A stretch of DNA of 64,000 nucleotides from Hamadaea sp013361475 (GTDB taxonomy: Bacteria; Actinomycetota; Actinomycetes; Mycobacteriales; Micromonosporaceae): contig NZ_JBFAHM010000008.1 in assembly GCF_040654195.1 (NCBI RefSeq), forward strand, positions 186,001 through 250,000. The letters run 5' to 3'. Under the pieces are notes generated by a model that was not told the origin of the DNA, ran no database searches, and worked only from the letters and a program-made list of their open reading frames with translations. The stretch's first letter is position 1. Every line of letters begins with the position of its first letter. Below, piece by piece: positions 17,990 to 26,898 of this stretch. The position numbers were made by a program, and so were the translations under genes.

Positions 17990-18730
17990 ATGTCGGGGTC
18001 GGTCACCACGTCGGCGGTGCGCGTCGACGGCCTCGTCACCGGCGACGAGCGAGACTGCGCCGAGGCGATGATCGGTGCGGTGCTGGCCCACCACGCCGGC
18101 GTGACGGACCACGCGCGGCTCCGGGTGACCGGCGGCCGATGCGCGGGCGGACCCGGACTGGTCCAGGTGAACCTGCGGGTTCATGGCGCGCCGGCGCGCA
18201 TACAGGTGCCGGGGCGGACGATCGTCGAGGCGATCTCCGCTGCGGCCGCGCGGCTGGATCGCCAGGTTCATCGGTTGGCGACGGCGTGGGAGCAGTGGCC
18301 GTGGCCCGATCCCGAGCGGCGCGCGCTCGGCCTGCCGGGTGGTGGGTCGGTCGCCCGGGTCAAGAATGTCCGGCTGCACATCGGAAGGCCATGCCAGGCG
18401 GCATCGACGCTGAGCGCGATGGACTACGACGTCTACCTCTACACCGATGCGGAGACCGGCGAGGACGCGGTCGTGTACCGGTCGGGGCCGACCGGCTTGT
18501 GCTTGGCGCGGCAGCGGACGATGCGGCCGCCGTCGCTGCCGTCGGCGTTGCCGCTGACGGTCAATCCTCGCAAGACATCCGTGATGACGGTCGGACAGGC
18601 TGCGGCCCGGCTGGCTGACGGCTGGCTGCCCTTCGTGTTCTACACCGACCAGGAGACTGGGCGAGGCAACCTGCTCTATCGGCGCTACGACGGGCAGCTG
18701 GGACTCGTCGCGCCGATCGGGAGCGTGTAG
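17990..18730 (+). CDS. Ribosome hibernation factor-like protein, RafH type
   Basis: This protein has 246 residues; the ATG at 17990 has ribosome-binding site GGGAGG. Residues 1-110 resemble the S30AE/HPF N-terminal ribosome-binding domain (QVNLRVHGAPARIQVPGRTI). The C-terminal half holds two copies of the HPF C-terminal motif: YDVYLYTDAETGEDAVVYR and FVFYTDQETGRGNLLYRRYD. The duplicated C-terminus recalls mycobacterial RafH, a hypoxia-induced factor that stabilises 70S ribosomes. It probably binds ribosomes in stress or dormancy. It diverges from the YCII operon across 249 bases. Confidence 0.82.
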   Translation: MSGSVTTSAVRVDGLVTGDERDCAEAMIGAVLAHHAGVTDHARLRVTGGRCAGGPGLVQVNLRVHGAPARIQVPGRTIVEAISAAAARLDRQVHRLATAWEQWPWPDPERRALGLPGGGSVARVKNVRLHIGRPCQAASTLSAMDYDVYLYTDAETGEDAVVYRSGPTGLCLARQRTMRPPSLPSALPLTVNPRKTSVMTVGQAAARLADGWLPFVFYTDQETGRGNLLYRRYDGQLGLVAPIGSV

Positions 18731-18843
18731 TCGCCCCAGCCGCAGAATGCCATTAACGGATCTCGCGTGGTCAGCGAGAATCATTGACGGTGAAGATTCT
18801 TCATGATTCGATGTGGGCCCCCGTCCCCATTGGAGATGTCTCT

Positions 18844-20103
18844 GTGTCAATCCTTCGCCGGGCGGCGTTGGCCGCCGCACTTCTCCTCGCCACCTTGCCG
18901 GCCCGCGCAATGGCCGCGCCCGCCCTCGAACTCGACGCCCTGCCCACCGCCGCTGTCGTGATGGGCGACAGCTTCGTCAGCGGCGAAGGCGCGGGCAACT
19001 ACTCCAACGTCGTCGACGTCAACGGTGTGTCCCAAGGCTTCCCCGGCTGGTCGGCCGCCAACTCGAACGCCTACTTCTGCCACCGGTCGCCGAACGCGTC
19101 GATCTTCCAGGCCGCGCTGCCCGGCATCCAGACCCGCTTCAACCTGGCCTGCTCGGGTGGTCGCCCGTACGACATCACCAGCGCGTCGGCCACCCGCGAC
19201 AAGGGCCGCTCGGTCGCCTCGCAGATCGACCAGGTCCGCGCGGTCGCGCAGAACAACGACATCGACCTCATCCTCATCGGACTCGGCTCGAACAACAGCT
19301 CGTTCAGCTTCGGCGACGTCGCCAGCAAGTGCGCCAACCGGTTCATCGCCGACGCGTGGACCGGCTGGTGGGAGTTCTGGGCGTACATCAACGGGCCGAT
19401 CGAGCAGGACCCGTGCACCTCCGACGATCTGGCCACCGCCGCCCAGGTGACCAGCGCCACCGCCGAGACGATCACCGCGCTGCGGCAACTGCTGACCGTG
19501 CTCGACCAGGTGGACGCCGACCATCAGCACCGGATCGTGCTGCAGGACTACACCAACCCGCTGCCCTTCGACGTGATGCCGAGCCTGATCAGTGCGGACG
19601 GCCGCGAGGACGACCGGGACAAGTTCCGCGAACTGGGCGCCGCCCGCTATGCGGCCGGCTGCCCGATCCACCGCGCCAGCCTCGGCCCGGGCCACCAGTT
19701 CTCGGCGAACCTCGGCACCATCGTCAAGACCGCCTACACGACGCTCGCGGCCGAGTTCCCGGCCGACGACCTGGTCTACCTGAACGTCCAGCAGGCCTTC
19801 GACGGAGCGCGGCTCTGCGAGGTCTCCACCAACCCGGCCACGGCGTTGGCCACGCCGGTACGCGTACAGGACGGGCCGACCGGTGTGCCGATCACCAGCC
19901 TGTCCGGCAAGGACAAGCTCGACATCAAGCGGTACGCCGACACGTGCATCACGTACTTCCAGACGTGCCAGGAGTCGTGGCACCCGAACGTGGCCGGCCA
20001 CGCCGTCCTCGGTCAGTGCCTTGCGGGGGCCTACTCCGCGACCGCGCACTCGGTGAAGTGCGTACGCCAGGCCAACGGCACGATCGTCGTGTCGGCGGCC
20101 TGA
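18844..20103 (+). CDS. Secreted SGNH/GDSL hydrolase
   Basis: This protein has 419 residues from GTG 18844, chosen because GGAG lies 8 bases upstream and the product then begins MSILRRAALAAALLLATLP, a good signal peptide. Block I is VVMGDSFVSGEG (catalytic Ser), block III-like IGLGSNNSSF, and block V QESWHPNVAGH carries the Asp/His region. Six or more cysteines suggest disulfides. Family members are extracellular lipases or esterases. A perfect 12-base hairpin follows the stop. Confidence 0.9.
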   Translation: MSILRRAALAAALLLATLPARAMAAPALELDALPTAAVVMGDSFVSGEGAGNYSNVVDVNGVSQGFPGWSAANSNAYFCHRSPNASIFQAALPGIQTRFNLACSGGRPYDITSASATRDKGRSVASQIDQVRAVAQNNDIDLILIGLGSNNSSFSFGDVASKCANRFIADAWTGWWEFWAYINGPIEQDPCTSDDLATAAQVTSATAETITALRQLLTVLDQVDADHQHRIVLQDYTNPLPFDVMPSLISADGREDDRDKFRELGAARYAAGCPIHRASLGPGHQFSANLGTIVKTAYTTLAAEFPADDLVYLNVQQAFDGARLCEVSTNPATALATPVRVQDGPTGVPITSLSGKDKLDIKRYADTCITYFQTCQESWHPNVAGHAVLGQCLAGAYSATAHSVKCVRQANGTIVVSAA

Positions 20104-20111
20104 CGACGTGT

Positions 20112-20151
20112 CCCGCGATCCCGCCGGGCTAGGCCTCGACGGGATCGCGGG
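20112..20151. terminator. Terminator after SGNH hydrolase
   Basis: CCCGCGATCCCG (20112-20123) pairs perfectly with CGGGATCGCGGG (20140-20151), starting 9 bases after the stop. Confidence 0.75.
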
Positions 20152-20172
20152 CGTCGAGGATCTCGTCCCGGC

Positions 20173-20397
20173 CTCGACTGGGTCGCGGTCAGCCCTTCGG
20201 GGAACTTCGACGTCGCCGGCGAGCCCGTCGGGGCGTACCAGATCAAGCCGGGCGACCTGACCGCGAGCATCACGTATCCCGATCTCGCGCGGGCGCTGAT
20301 CGACGAGGCCGAGCGAGACCAGTTCCGCCGTACGCACATCGGCGTGGCCGGCCGCCCGGCCGACCTGCCGTGGATCAGGAGGTCGAGCCGGCGCTGA
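20173..20397 (+). pseudogene. C-terminal remnant of an NAD(P)-binding (NmrA/SDR-like) protein
   Basis: The frame at 20173-20397 reads LDWVAVSPSGNFDVAGEPVG and continues to SITYPDLARALIDEAERDQF, RRTHIGVAGR and a TGA. This is the typical C-terminal part of NmrA-like atypical SDR proteins (LDWTVVRPS... then YRR...). No start codon, Rossmann GxxGxxG motif or N-terminal two thirds is present, so it is most likely a truncated relic. It overlaps the end of the preceding terminator region. Confidence 0.55.
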
Positions 20398-20420
20398 TCG
20401 GACGGCGCCGGACGACCGCC

Positions 20421-21614
20421 CTACGGGAGGGCCTCCTCGGCGGCGGTGGTCGACCATTCCGCGAGCAGCACGGTGGCGTCGTCGGCCGGCGGTCCATGGT
20501 GATGTTCCATGACGGCGCGGGTGAGCAGACGGGCGATCTCCGGGCTCGTCTGCCCGGCGGCGATCAGCTCCTGGGCGGTGCCGACCAGCCGTTCGACGCC
20601 GAAGAGTGTGCCGTCGGCGGCGCGGCTCTCCACGATGCCGTCCGTGTAGAGCAGCAGCCGGTCACCGGGGAACAGCTGGTGCTCGGCCGACTCGACCTGG
20701 TCCGGGATCCCCAGCGGCGGACGCCGGGCGGCGGTGAGCGGCACCGCGCCGCCGGACGCGGGGAGCACGACCGGCTCGGGATGCCCGCAACTGACATAGC
20801 GAAGGACCCCGGTGACCAGATTGAGATCGGCTAGGACGCCGGTGACGTACTGGCTGTTGGTGAACTCCTCGGCCAGCTGGGCGTCCGCCTGCTCGGTCAT
20901 CTCGCCGAATCCGCCGCCGTTGCGGCGAGCCGCCCGGATCGCGGACAACGCGACCGCGACGCTCAGCCCCGCCGTCATGCCGTGCCCGGCTCCGTCGAGC
21001 ACCACGATGCGGGCGAGGTCGCCGTCGACCGCGTAGTCGAAGCAGTCGCCGCCAACCGCGTACGCGGGCTGCATGGCGGCGGCGAGCACGAGCCGATCAC
21101 TGGTGAACGTCGAGGGTGGCAGCAGTTGCCTTAGCAACACCGAGGCCATCGTCATCGCCTGACTGCTGCGTACGCGGTGCAGCCGGTCGCCGTAGGGCAT
21201 CTTGGCGGCGACCAGGTGCCCGAGGAGATGGGCGAACTGGATGTCGGGCTCCTCGCCCTCGAAGACGCCCGACTCCGGTTCCGCCGCGACCCGCAGGACG
21301 CCGAGCCGTTCGGTGCTGTCCACGAGCGGCACCCACAGCAGACCCGGGTCGGACGGGTCGGCGACGACCTTGCCCACCCGGTACGCCTCCCCGGCCGTGC
21401 TGTGCTGGACCGGCTGCTCGTCGCCGGTCGCCGTAGCGGTGAGTTCGCGCAGGGTCTCCTGTTCATAGTCGACCAGGTAGATCCGAACGTCCTTGGCGAG
21501 CTGGGCGGTCACCGCCCGCACCAAATGCGGCAGCTCGTCCGGCTGACTCAGGTTCACCTCTTTGAGCAGGTCGACTATGGCGGCGTGCCACTGCTCGGCG
21601 CGTGACTCCAACAT
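20421..21614 (-). CDS. PP2C/SpoIIE-type serine phosphatase with GAF domain
   Basis: This protein has 397 residues from ATG 21614, which has GGGAGG just upstream; a longer frame to 21734 lacks one. Residues 30-170 form a GAF-like sensor (VRIYLVDYEQETLRELTATA). Residues 190-395 form the PP2C phosphatase (AYAVGGDCFDYAVDGDLARI, VLDGAGHGMTAGLSVAVALS, LLLYTDGIVESRAADGTLFG), with metal-binding Asp residues present. Such proteins dephosphorylate anti-anti-sigma factors and tune alternative sigma factors. No anti-sigma partner gene is adjacent. Confidence 0.9.
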   Translation of the reverse strand: MLESRAEQWHAAIVDLLKEVNLSQPDELPHLVRAVTAQLAKDVRIYLVDYEQETLRELTATATGDEQPVQHSTAGEAYRVGKVVADPSDPGLLWVPLVDSTERLGVLRVAAEPESGVFEGEEPDIQFAHLLGHLVAAKMPYGDRLHRVRSSQAMTMASVLLRQLLPPSTFTSDRLVLAAAMQPAYAVGGDCFDYAVDGDLARIVVLDGAGHGMTAGLSVAVALSAIRAARRNGGGFGEMTEQADAQLAEEFTNSQYVTGVLADLNLVTGVLRYVSCGHPEPVVLPASGGAVPLTAARRPPLGIPDQVESAEHQLFPGDRLLLYTDGIVESRAADGTLFGVERLVGTAQELIAAGQTSPEIARLLTRAVMEHHHGPPADDATVLLAEWSTTAAEEALP

Positions 21615-21703
21615 CCGTCCCGCCTCCCTGGGAAAGAGGGCCGTCTTACCCAGGACCGCCGCTCCGCATGCCACCGGACCTGCGCCGGCACGAAACGCCC
21701 GGG

Positions 21704-22894
21704 TCAGGCCGGGATGTGGATCGTGGTGATCCACGGGGGCGGCTCGGGCGCGCCCTCGCCGATGACGCCCGCGATCACCCGAGTGCGGACGAGCTGCTCG
21801 TCCGGCCAGGGTGTGTAACCGTCAGAGAGGACGATCACGAACGCGGGCGGATCGGGGACCGCGATGGCGGCGTCGATTCCGATGCGCATGTCGGTGCCCC
21901 CGCCGCCGGCGAGCACCACTTCGCCGACGGTGCTGACCCGGCGCGCCACGTGCACCGCCGCGTCGCAGGACAACACGGTGACCCGGTTGCCGCCGATCCC
22001 CACCGCCCGCAGGACGCCGCCGATCTCGGCCAGCGCCGTCGCGAGTGCCTCGGAGTCCATGGAGCCGGAGGTGTCGACGACCACGGCGACTCGGGGCACC
22101 GGCTGCCGCAGGCGGGGGAGCACGACCCCGCGCAGCGCGGCCGACCGGCGGGACGGCCGCTGATACGTGTAGTCGACCGCGCCCGCCGCCCACGCCGCGG
22201 CTTCCCGGATCGCACCGGTCAACGCCCGCCGCCAGTCGACCACCGGCTCCAGTACGCCGTCGGCCCACCGCACCCAGCCGTCGGGAACCGAGCCCCGGCC
22301 ACGGGCGGCCTGCCGGATCGCGGCGGCAGTGGACCGGCGCAACGCCTGGGATTCGACGTCGCTGACCGATCCGGCGTCGCTGCCGGGCAGGTCCCACGGG
22401 CGGGCGACGCCGTGCGCGGCCGACCCGCAGTCATGCGAATGAATGTGGGCGGGCAACAGCGGCAGGTACTGTTCGAAGAGCAGCCCGGTCGGCAGCCCCA
22501 GCCGGGCCGGGTCCACACGCTCCTCCGGCAGCGGTTGGCCGTCGGCGAGCAGATCGTCGTTGATCTCGGCGTCCTGCGCGACGTTGACCCGATGGTGATC
22601 CCGCCGTTGCCCCGGCGGCAGCAGACTCGCCCGGCCGTGATGATCCCGCAGCAGGTGCGCGACCTCGTGCAGCCAGACGGCGGCGAGCTGGGCGACCGGC
22701 AGCCGGTCGACGAACTCCGCCGACACGTAGCAGCGCCAATGCCTGTCGACGGCCATCGTCGGCACCGTCTGCGACTCCACCACGGTCAGGCTGTAGAGGG
22801 CACTGGCCAGGTAGGGCCGATCGGTGGCCGCCCGGAACCGGGCCGCGAGCAGCTTCGTGCGGTCCAGCTTGCGGTCCGGCTCGGACTCGGTCAT
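21704..22894 (-). CDS. vWA protein with HEXXH metallopeptidase-like N-terminus
   Basis: This protein has 396 residues. An HEVAH zinc-type motif lies at 76-80, in the DUF2201 N-terminal domain. A von Willebrand A domain occupies the last 130 residues, with the MIDAS sequence VVVDTSGSMDSEA and the downstream GGGGTDM (metal-binding Thr/Asp). It overlaps the MoxR gene stop by one base. vWA proteins and MoxR ATPases work as pairs in metal insertion, complex assembly or stress and conflict responses. Here it is the last gene of the tRNA-like/ankyrin/LRR run. Confidence 0.9.
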   Translation of the reverse strand: MTESEPDRKLDRTKLLAARFRAATDRPYLASALYSLTVVESQTVPTMAVDRHWRCYVSAEFVDRLPVAQLAAVWLHEVAHLLRDHHGRASLLPPGQRRDHHRVNVAQDAEINDDLLADGQPLPEERVDPARLGLPTGLLFEQYLPLLPAHIHSHDCGSAAHGVARPWDLPGSDAGSVSDVESQALRRSTAAAIRQAARGRGSVPDGWVRWADGVLEPVVDWRRALTGAIREAAAWAAGAVDYTYQRPSRRSAALRGVVLPRLRQPVPRVAVVVDTSGSMDSEALATALAEIGGVLRAVGIGGNRVTVLSCDAAVHVARRVSTVGEVVLAGGGGTDMRIGIDAAIAVPDPPAFVIVLSDGYTPWPDEQLVRTRVIAGVIGEGAPEPPPWITTIHIPA

Positions 22895-24063
22895 CAGGCC
22901 AGGCGGCCCGACAGGCGCAGCACGTCCACGAACGCGTCCACCGTGGCGGGCACCGGCCAGTCCGTGTCGCGCAAGGCGGCCAGGTCCATCGCCGCCCGCG
23001 CGGCCACGTCGGGCACTCCCGCCTTCACCGCCTGCGCCAGCACCACCCAGGCCGCTTCCCAGCGCATACGCGTGGTGGTGCCTTGAACGGCCGAGACGAC
23101 GGCGGTGAGGCAGGCCAGTTGGCGGTCGCCTCGGTCGGGCAGCACGAAGGCGTCCGGGTTGGCCAGCACCCGCTCGGGATCAGGCAGGTCCAGTTCGGAC
23201 AGATACGTCGTGAACTCCAGCCCGGGGCCGTCGCCGATCGCCCCGCAGACCGCGAGGGCGAGCGCGTCGGCCGAGGCGTTCGCGCAGTGGTGCACGGCCA
23301 GCAGCCGGAGCACCATCTCCCAGGTGCGCGGGGACGGCCACGCGCCGCCGCGACCCTCCGCGTCGGTGGGCAGATGATGGGCCAGACCGGGCCGGGCGGT
23401 CAGGAAACCGGCGACCGTGCCCCTCGCCTTGGCGATCGCCGTCCCGGTACGCGACGCGTCCACCAGCGGCACTTCGATAGCGGGCCACGTCCCGGCCAAT
23501 CCGCGGGCGACGACCGCGGCGTCGTGTGTCCACTGAAGATGGACGAACCGGTTCGCCAGCGGCGGGCTCAGATGCCAGCCGTCGGCGGCGCTGGCCGGTG
23601 GATTCGCCGCGGCGACGATGCGGGTCGCGGCGGGCAGCTCGAGGCTGCCGACGTGCCGTTCCAGCACCACGCGCAGCAGAGCGGCCTGCACAGCCGGCGG
23701 CGCCGACGACAACTCGTCGAAGAACACCAGGCCGCCGCCGCGCCGGGCGACGCGTACCGCCCAGTCGGGTGGCGCCATCGGCACCCCCGTGGTCGCCGGA
23801 TCGTCGCCGACGATCGGGAGCCCGGCGAAGTCGCTCGGCTCATGGACGCTGGCGATGACCGTCTCCAGTGGCGTACCCAGGCTGTCCGCCAGGTGCCGCA
23901 GCGTCGCGGACTTGCCGATGCCCGGCTCGCCCCACAGCAACACCGGCAGATTCGCCGTCACCGCCAGGGCGAGCGCCTCCACCTTCGGATCCCGCACCGG
24001 CTCCGTACGCCAGGCGCGTACCGCGTCGAGCAGCGCGTCGGCCGCGCCGAGCACATCGGTCAT
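22894..24063 (-). CDS. MoxR-type AAA+ ATPase
   Basis: This protein has 389 residues from ATG 24063 (MTDVLGAADALL). Walker A is GEPGIGKS at 45-52, Walker B FFDE at 114-117, sensor 1 IVAAANPPA at about 144-152, and the arginine-finger region LANRFVHLQW follows. It is the AAA+ partner of the downstream vWA protein, probably remodelling or assembling a target complex. It overlaps the LRR gene by 4 bases, so the three are one transcription unit. Confidence 0.92.
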   Translation of the reverse strand: MTDVLGAADALLDAVRAWRTEPVRDPKVEALALAVTANLPVLLWGEPGIGKSATLRHLADSLGTPLETVIASVHEPSDFAGLPIVGDDPATTGVPMAPPDWAVRVARRGGGLVFFDELSSAPPAVQAALLRVVLERHVGSLELPAATRIVAAANPPASAADGWHLSPPLANRFVHLQWTHDAAVVARGLAGTWPAIEVPLVDASRTGTAIAKARGTVAGFLTARPGLAHHLPTDAEGRGGAWPSPRTWEMVLRLLAVHHCANASADALALAVCGAIGDGPGLEFTTYLSELDLPDPERVLANPDAFVLPDRGDRQLACLTAVVSAVQGTTTRMRWEAAWVVLAQAVKAGVPDVAARAAMDLAALRDTDWPVPATVDAFVDVLRLSGRLA

Positions 24064-25205
24064 CGGTACATGCTCGCAATCGCGCGTACATCCTCGGGGA
24101 TCTCGATCGTGTCGCGGCCCGGAAGCTCCGCGGCGACCTGGCGCCGCATGCGCCGCGGGACACCACCACGTAGCCCGAGGTACGCGAGGGTCGGATGGTT
24201 CTCGGCCGCCGCGACCAGCAGCCGCGCTCCGCGCCCGCCTATCCCGGTACGCCGCAGGTCGAGCCGCCGCAGGGTGGCGGCGGGCAACGCCTCCGCGAGG
24301 GCGGCCGCACCGGCGTCGCCGACCTCGTTCGGCACCGCGAGCAGGGCGCGTTCGGACGGTGGCCGGCCCAGATCCAGCACCCGCCAAGCGCTCAGGTGCC
24401 CCGCGAGCGCCGCAGCGCCGGCCGGGGTGAGCCCGTTGCCGCCCAAGCCCATCGTCATCGGGAGGCCGTCGGCTGCCTCCGCGAGAGTCCGCGCTCCGGC
24501 GTCGCCGAGGTGGTTGCAGGCGAGATACAGCTCGTGAATCCCGGCGTCGCGGACGAGAGCGGCCAGCAGAGGCGCGGCGTCGGCCGTCAGCCCGTTGCCG
24601 CCCAGGAACAGCCGATCCAGCTGGACGGACCGCTGGACGAGCGTCGCCGTCAGGTGCCGCAGCCCGTCGACGCTCAGGCCCACGTTGACCAGGTCCAGCG
24701 TACGCAGCGTCGTGTTGACCGCCAGCGCCGAGCAGATGCGGGCGACGCCCTCGTCCCCGATCGGATTGCGTTTGAGCCACAGCGCCCGCACGGTGTCGTC
24801 GGTGGCGAGCCGATCGGCCAGTGGTGCGACCGCGTCGGCGTCGATCCGGTTGCAGCCAAGGTACAACGTGCGCAGATGATGGCCGGGTCGCAGGGCGTCG
24901 GCCACCGCCTGAGCCCCCTGCGCGCCGAGATTGTTGGTCCCCAGCAGGAGATGACGGACGACCCCGGATCCGGCGGCCGCCTCCGCGAGCCGTGCGGCCA
25001 GCACTGGTCCGACGCCTTGCTTGCACAGGTCGAGGCGACCGTCGGGCTGGATCGTCCCGCGCGGGAACACCTCGACCGCGGTCGCCCCGGACGGCCGGCC
25101 CAGCCGGTCGAGCAGCGCGACGAAGTCGCCGGGGTCGGCCAGCTGCCGAGTCGGGTCGGTGATGACCGGGCAGCGCACCGGCGTCGGTGTGCCTTCGGCT
25201 TCCAT
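24060..25205 (-). CDS. Leucine-rich-repeat (RNI-like) protein
   Basis: This 381-residue protein has about nine ribonuclease-inhibitor-like repeats between residues 80 and 350 (pattern LRTLYLGCNRIDADAVAPLA, VRALWLKRNPIGDEGVARIC). Such horseshoe domains bind other proteins. There is no signal peptide, so it acts in the cytoplasm. The start ATG is preceded by AAGGGG held in the loop of a hairpin, with a tRNA-like element just upstream. It is coupled to the MoxR gene by a 4-base overlap. A sensor or adaptor role for the MoxR/vWA pair is inferred from context. Confidence 0.85.
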   Translation of the reverse strand: MEAEGTPTPVRCPVITDPTRQLADPGDFVALLDRLGRPSGATAVEVFPRGTIQPDGRLDLCKQGVGPVLAARLAEAAAGSGVVRHLLLGTNNLGAQGAQAVADALRPGHHLRTLYLGCNRIDADAVAPLADRLATDDTVRALWLKRNPIGDEGVARICSALAVNTTLRTLDLVNVGLSVDGLRHLTATLVQRSVQLDRLFLGGNGLTADAAPLLAALVRDAGIHELYLACNHLGDAGARTLAEAADGLPMTMGLGGNGLTPAGAAALAGHLSAWRVLDLGRPPSERALLAVPNEVGDAGAAALAEALPAATLRRLDLRRTGIGGRGARLLVAAAENHPTLAYLGLRGGVPRRMRRQVAAELPGRDTIEIPEDVRAIASMYR

Positions 25206-25206
25206 G

Positions 25207-25227
25207 CACGAACCCCTTCGCTTCGTG
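25207..25227 (-). promoter_or_regulatory. Hairpin holding the ribosome-binding site of the LRR gene
   Basis: CACGAA (RNA sense, 25227-25222) pairs with TTCGTG (25212-25207), leaving the loop GCGAAGGGG that contains the Shine-Dalgarno bases, immediately before the ATG at 25205. Presentation or masking of the site could be changed by folding of the adjacent tRNA-like element. Confidence 0.5.
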
Positions 25228-25244
25228 GGCGGCCCGCTCAGTGG

Positions 25245-25326
25245 GAGACGGGACCGGCCGGATTCGCACCGGCGTCTTCACCATGAGCAGTGGTGCGCGA
25301 CGACTTCTGCGCTACGGCCCCGCCTC
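25245..25326 (-). ncRNA. tRNA-like element 1, upstream of LRR gene
   Basis: Read on the minus strand it folds as a cloverleaf. The acceptor-type stem of up to 12 pairs (25315-25326 with 25245-25256, including two G-U) is followed by TA, then a D-arm GCGC...GCGC with loop AGAAGTCGTC. The anticodon-type arm is CACCA/TGGTG with loop CTGCTCA (anticodon position GCT). The variable loop has 5 bases, and the T-arm is GCCGG/CCGGC with loop TGCGAAT. A normal tRNA has a 7-pair acceptor stem, GG in the D-loop and TTC in the T-loop; all three differ here and no CCA is coded. It is homologous to the element at 26899-26974. It starts 15 bases after the ankyrin gene stop. Confidence 0.72.
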
Positions 25327-25341
25327 GCGCGAAAGTGTAGA

Positions 25342-26868
25342 TCAGCCGCGGCCCTGCTTGGGGAGCATGTCGCGGACCCAGCCGCTGCCCCGCCACGTCG
25401 CCGTGTAGGAATCCGCGCCGTGAACCGTCTCGATCGACGGGTCCGCCCCGCGATCGAGCAGCGCCTGAATGAACTCCCGGCGTGCGCCGCCCATGATGGC
25501 CAGGTAGAGCGGCGTACGCCCAGTGCGGTCCTGCGCGTCGACCGGCAGCCCGGCGGCGTCGAGCAGCGGCAGCAGTCGGTCGTGGTCGACCAGCATCGCC
25601 AGGTGCAGCAGGGACCAGCCGGCCGGGTCGCGCATCAGTGGATCGATCGCCCCCGTACGCAGCCCGCCGACGAGCCAGTCGGTGTCACCGGCGAGTGCGC
25701 GTTCGCGTACCACCCTGGCCTGCCGGGCCAGCGCCTTCGGCAGCCGACCCGCGCCGGTGAGCCACGTCTGGCGTACCGCGAAGCACCCGGCCGACGCGCC
25801 GCCGAGCGATCGCAGCACCGATTCGCGCTGCACCTCCTCGTCGGAGTGGTCGTGCAGCCGCAACGCTCCACTTTCGACGGAGACGAGGTGCCACCCGCCC
25901 CGGCAGCGGACGCGTACCGGATCGGGCTCGCCGACGCGAGACGCGGTCATCACATTCGAAGGGGCGGTCGTCACATTCGAAGGAGTGGCGAGATTCGGCA
26001 GCGCTGCGCGTACCAGAGGGTGAAGGTCCTCCGGTGTCAGCAGGCCGGCGTCGAGCAGGGCGAGATCGGCCGGGACCGGCTGCACGACCACGCTCGGCAC
26101 CTCGTAGAGGTCGTAGAACTCCGCCGCAGCGCCCGTGATGGTGTCGTCGTCGACGGTGAACATCAGCGGGGACGAGTGCAGCGCGCCGACCTTCTCCACG
26201 CCGAACGCGCGGGCGACGTCCAGCACCTCGCGGGCCACGCCGATCGGACACGTGGGCAGCGTCGGACGCGGCTGTAACCCCTCGTCCGACTCGATCGCGA
26301 TCCCACAGTGTTGCCACGCTTCGGCGTACGCCCCCACCGCGAGCAGCCGGTAGATCTCCGGGGTGGCCGGGTCGCCGACTCCCCACGCGGCGGCCAGCTC
26401 ACCGCTGCGACGCACATCCCAGGTGTAGCGGGGCATCACGACCCAGCGCTCGAACTCCAGATCCTCGAAGGACCCCACGGACAACTTCAGCCGCTGCGGG
26501 CCGAACGGAGCCAGCGGCGTCGACACCCGAAGGTGCGGTCCCTGGGTCGCGTTCTCCTCCGGCGGGAGAACGAGCGTCTGCCGGGCCAGCACAGTCGTCA
26601 TCCCGGCCCGGTGCCGGGGCAGATGCCACCACAGCAGGTCCGGCGCGAGATGACTCAGATCGGCTTCCAACGCGGCCGACGCCTCCGCGCCGAACTTCTG
26701 GCGTACGGCGTCGAGGTCGATGTCGACGTCGATCCGGGCCGCCGCCGCGGCCGCCCGCCAGTCGCCGGCCTCGCGGGCCGCCGTCGCCGCCGAGATGAGC
26801 TCCGGCGACACCGTGAGCGACCGGATGCGGCGCCACTGCGGCAGATCGTCACGCAGGGACGCGATCAC
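25342..26868 (-). CDS. Ankyrin-repeat protein with long unknown N-terminal domain
   Basis: This protein has 508 residues from GTG 26868 (MIASLRDDLPQWRRIRSL). GTG 26880 is also possible, but the GGAAAGG site abuts it, so 26868 fits better. Residues 1-370 have no family I recognise; they include MPRYTWDVRRSGELAAAWGV and several aromatic patches. The last 110 residues hold about three ankyrin repeats (DPAGWSLLHLAMLVDHDRLL, DRTGRTPLYLAIMGGARREF). It is cytoplasmic, and protein binding through the repeats is likely. It is flanked on both sides by tRNA-like elements on the same strand. Confidence 0.82.
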   Translation of the reverse strand: MIASLRDDLPQWRRIRSLTVSPELISAATAAREAGDWRAAAAAARIDVDIDLDAVRQKFGAEASAALEADLSHLAPDLLWWHLPRHRAGMTTVLARQTLVLPPEENATQGPHLRVSTPLAPFGPQRLKLSVGSFEDLEFERWVVMPRYTWDVRRSGELAAAWGVGDPATPEIYRLLAVGAYAEAWQHCGIAIESDEGLQPRPTLPTCPIGVAREVLDVARAFGVEKVGALHSSPLMFTVDDDTITGAAAEFYDLYEVPSVVVQPVPADLALLDAGLLTPEDLHPLVRAALPNLATPSNVTTAPSNVMTASRVGEPDPVRVRCRGGWHLVSVESGALRLHDHSDEEVQRESVLRSLGGASAGCFAVRQTWLTGAGRLPKALARQARVVRERALAGDTDWLVGGLRTGAIDPLMRDPAGWSLLHLAMLVDHDRLLPLLDAAGLPVDAQDRTGRTPLYLAIMGGARREFIQALLDRGADPSIETVHGADSYTATWRGSGWVRDMLPKQGRG

Positions 26869-26898
26869 GGCCGAGCCCACCCTTTCCGGACTTGAGGT

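Noticed and set aside
25245..25326. Reading tRNA-like element 1 as an ordinary tRNA-Ser(GCT)
   Set aside because: Serine tRNAs have a long variable arm; here it is 5 bases. The acceptor stem is too long, the D-loop lacks GG and the T-loop has TGC in place of TTC.
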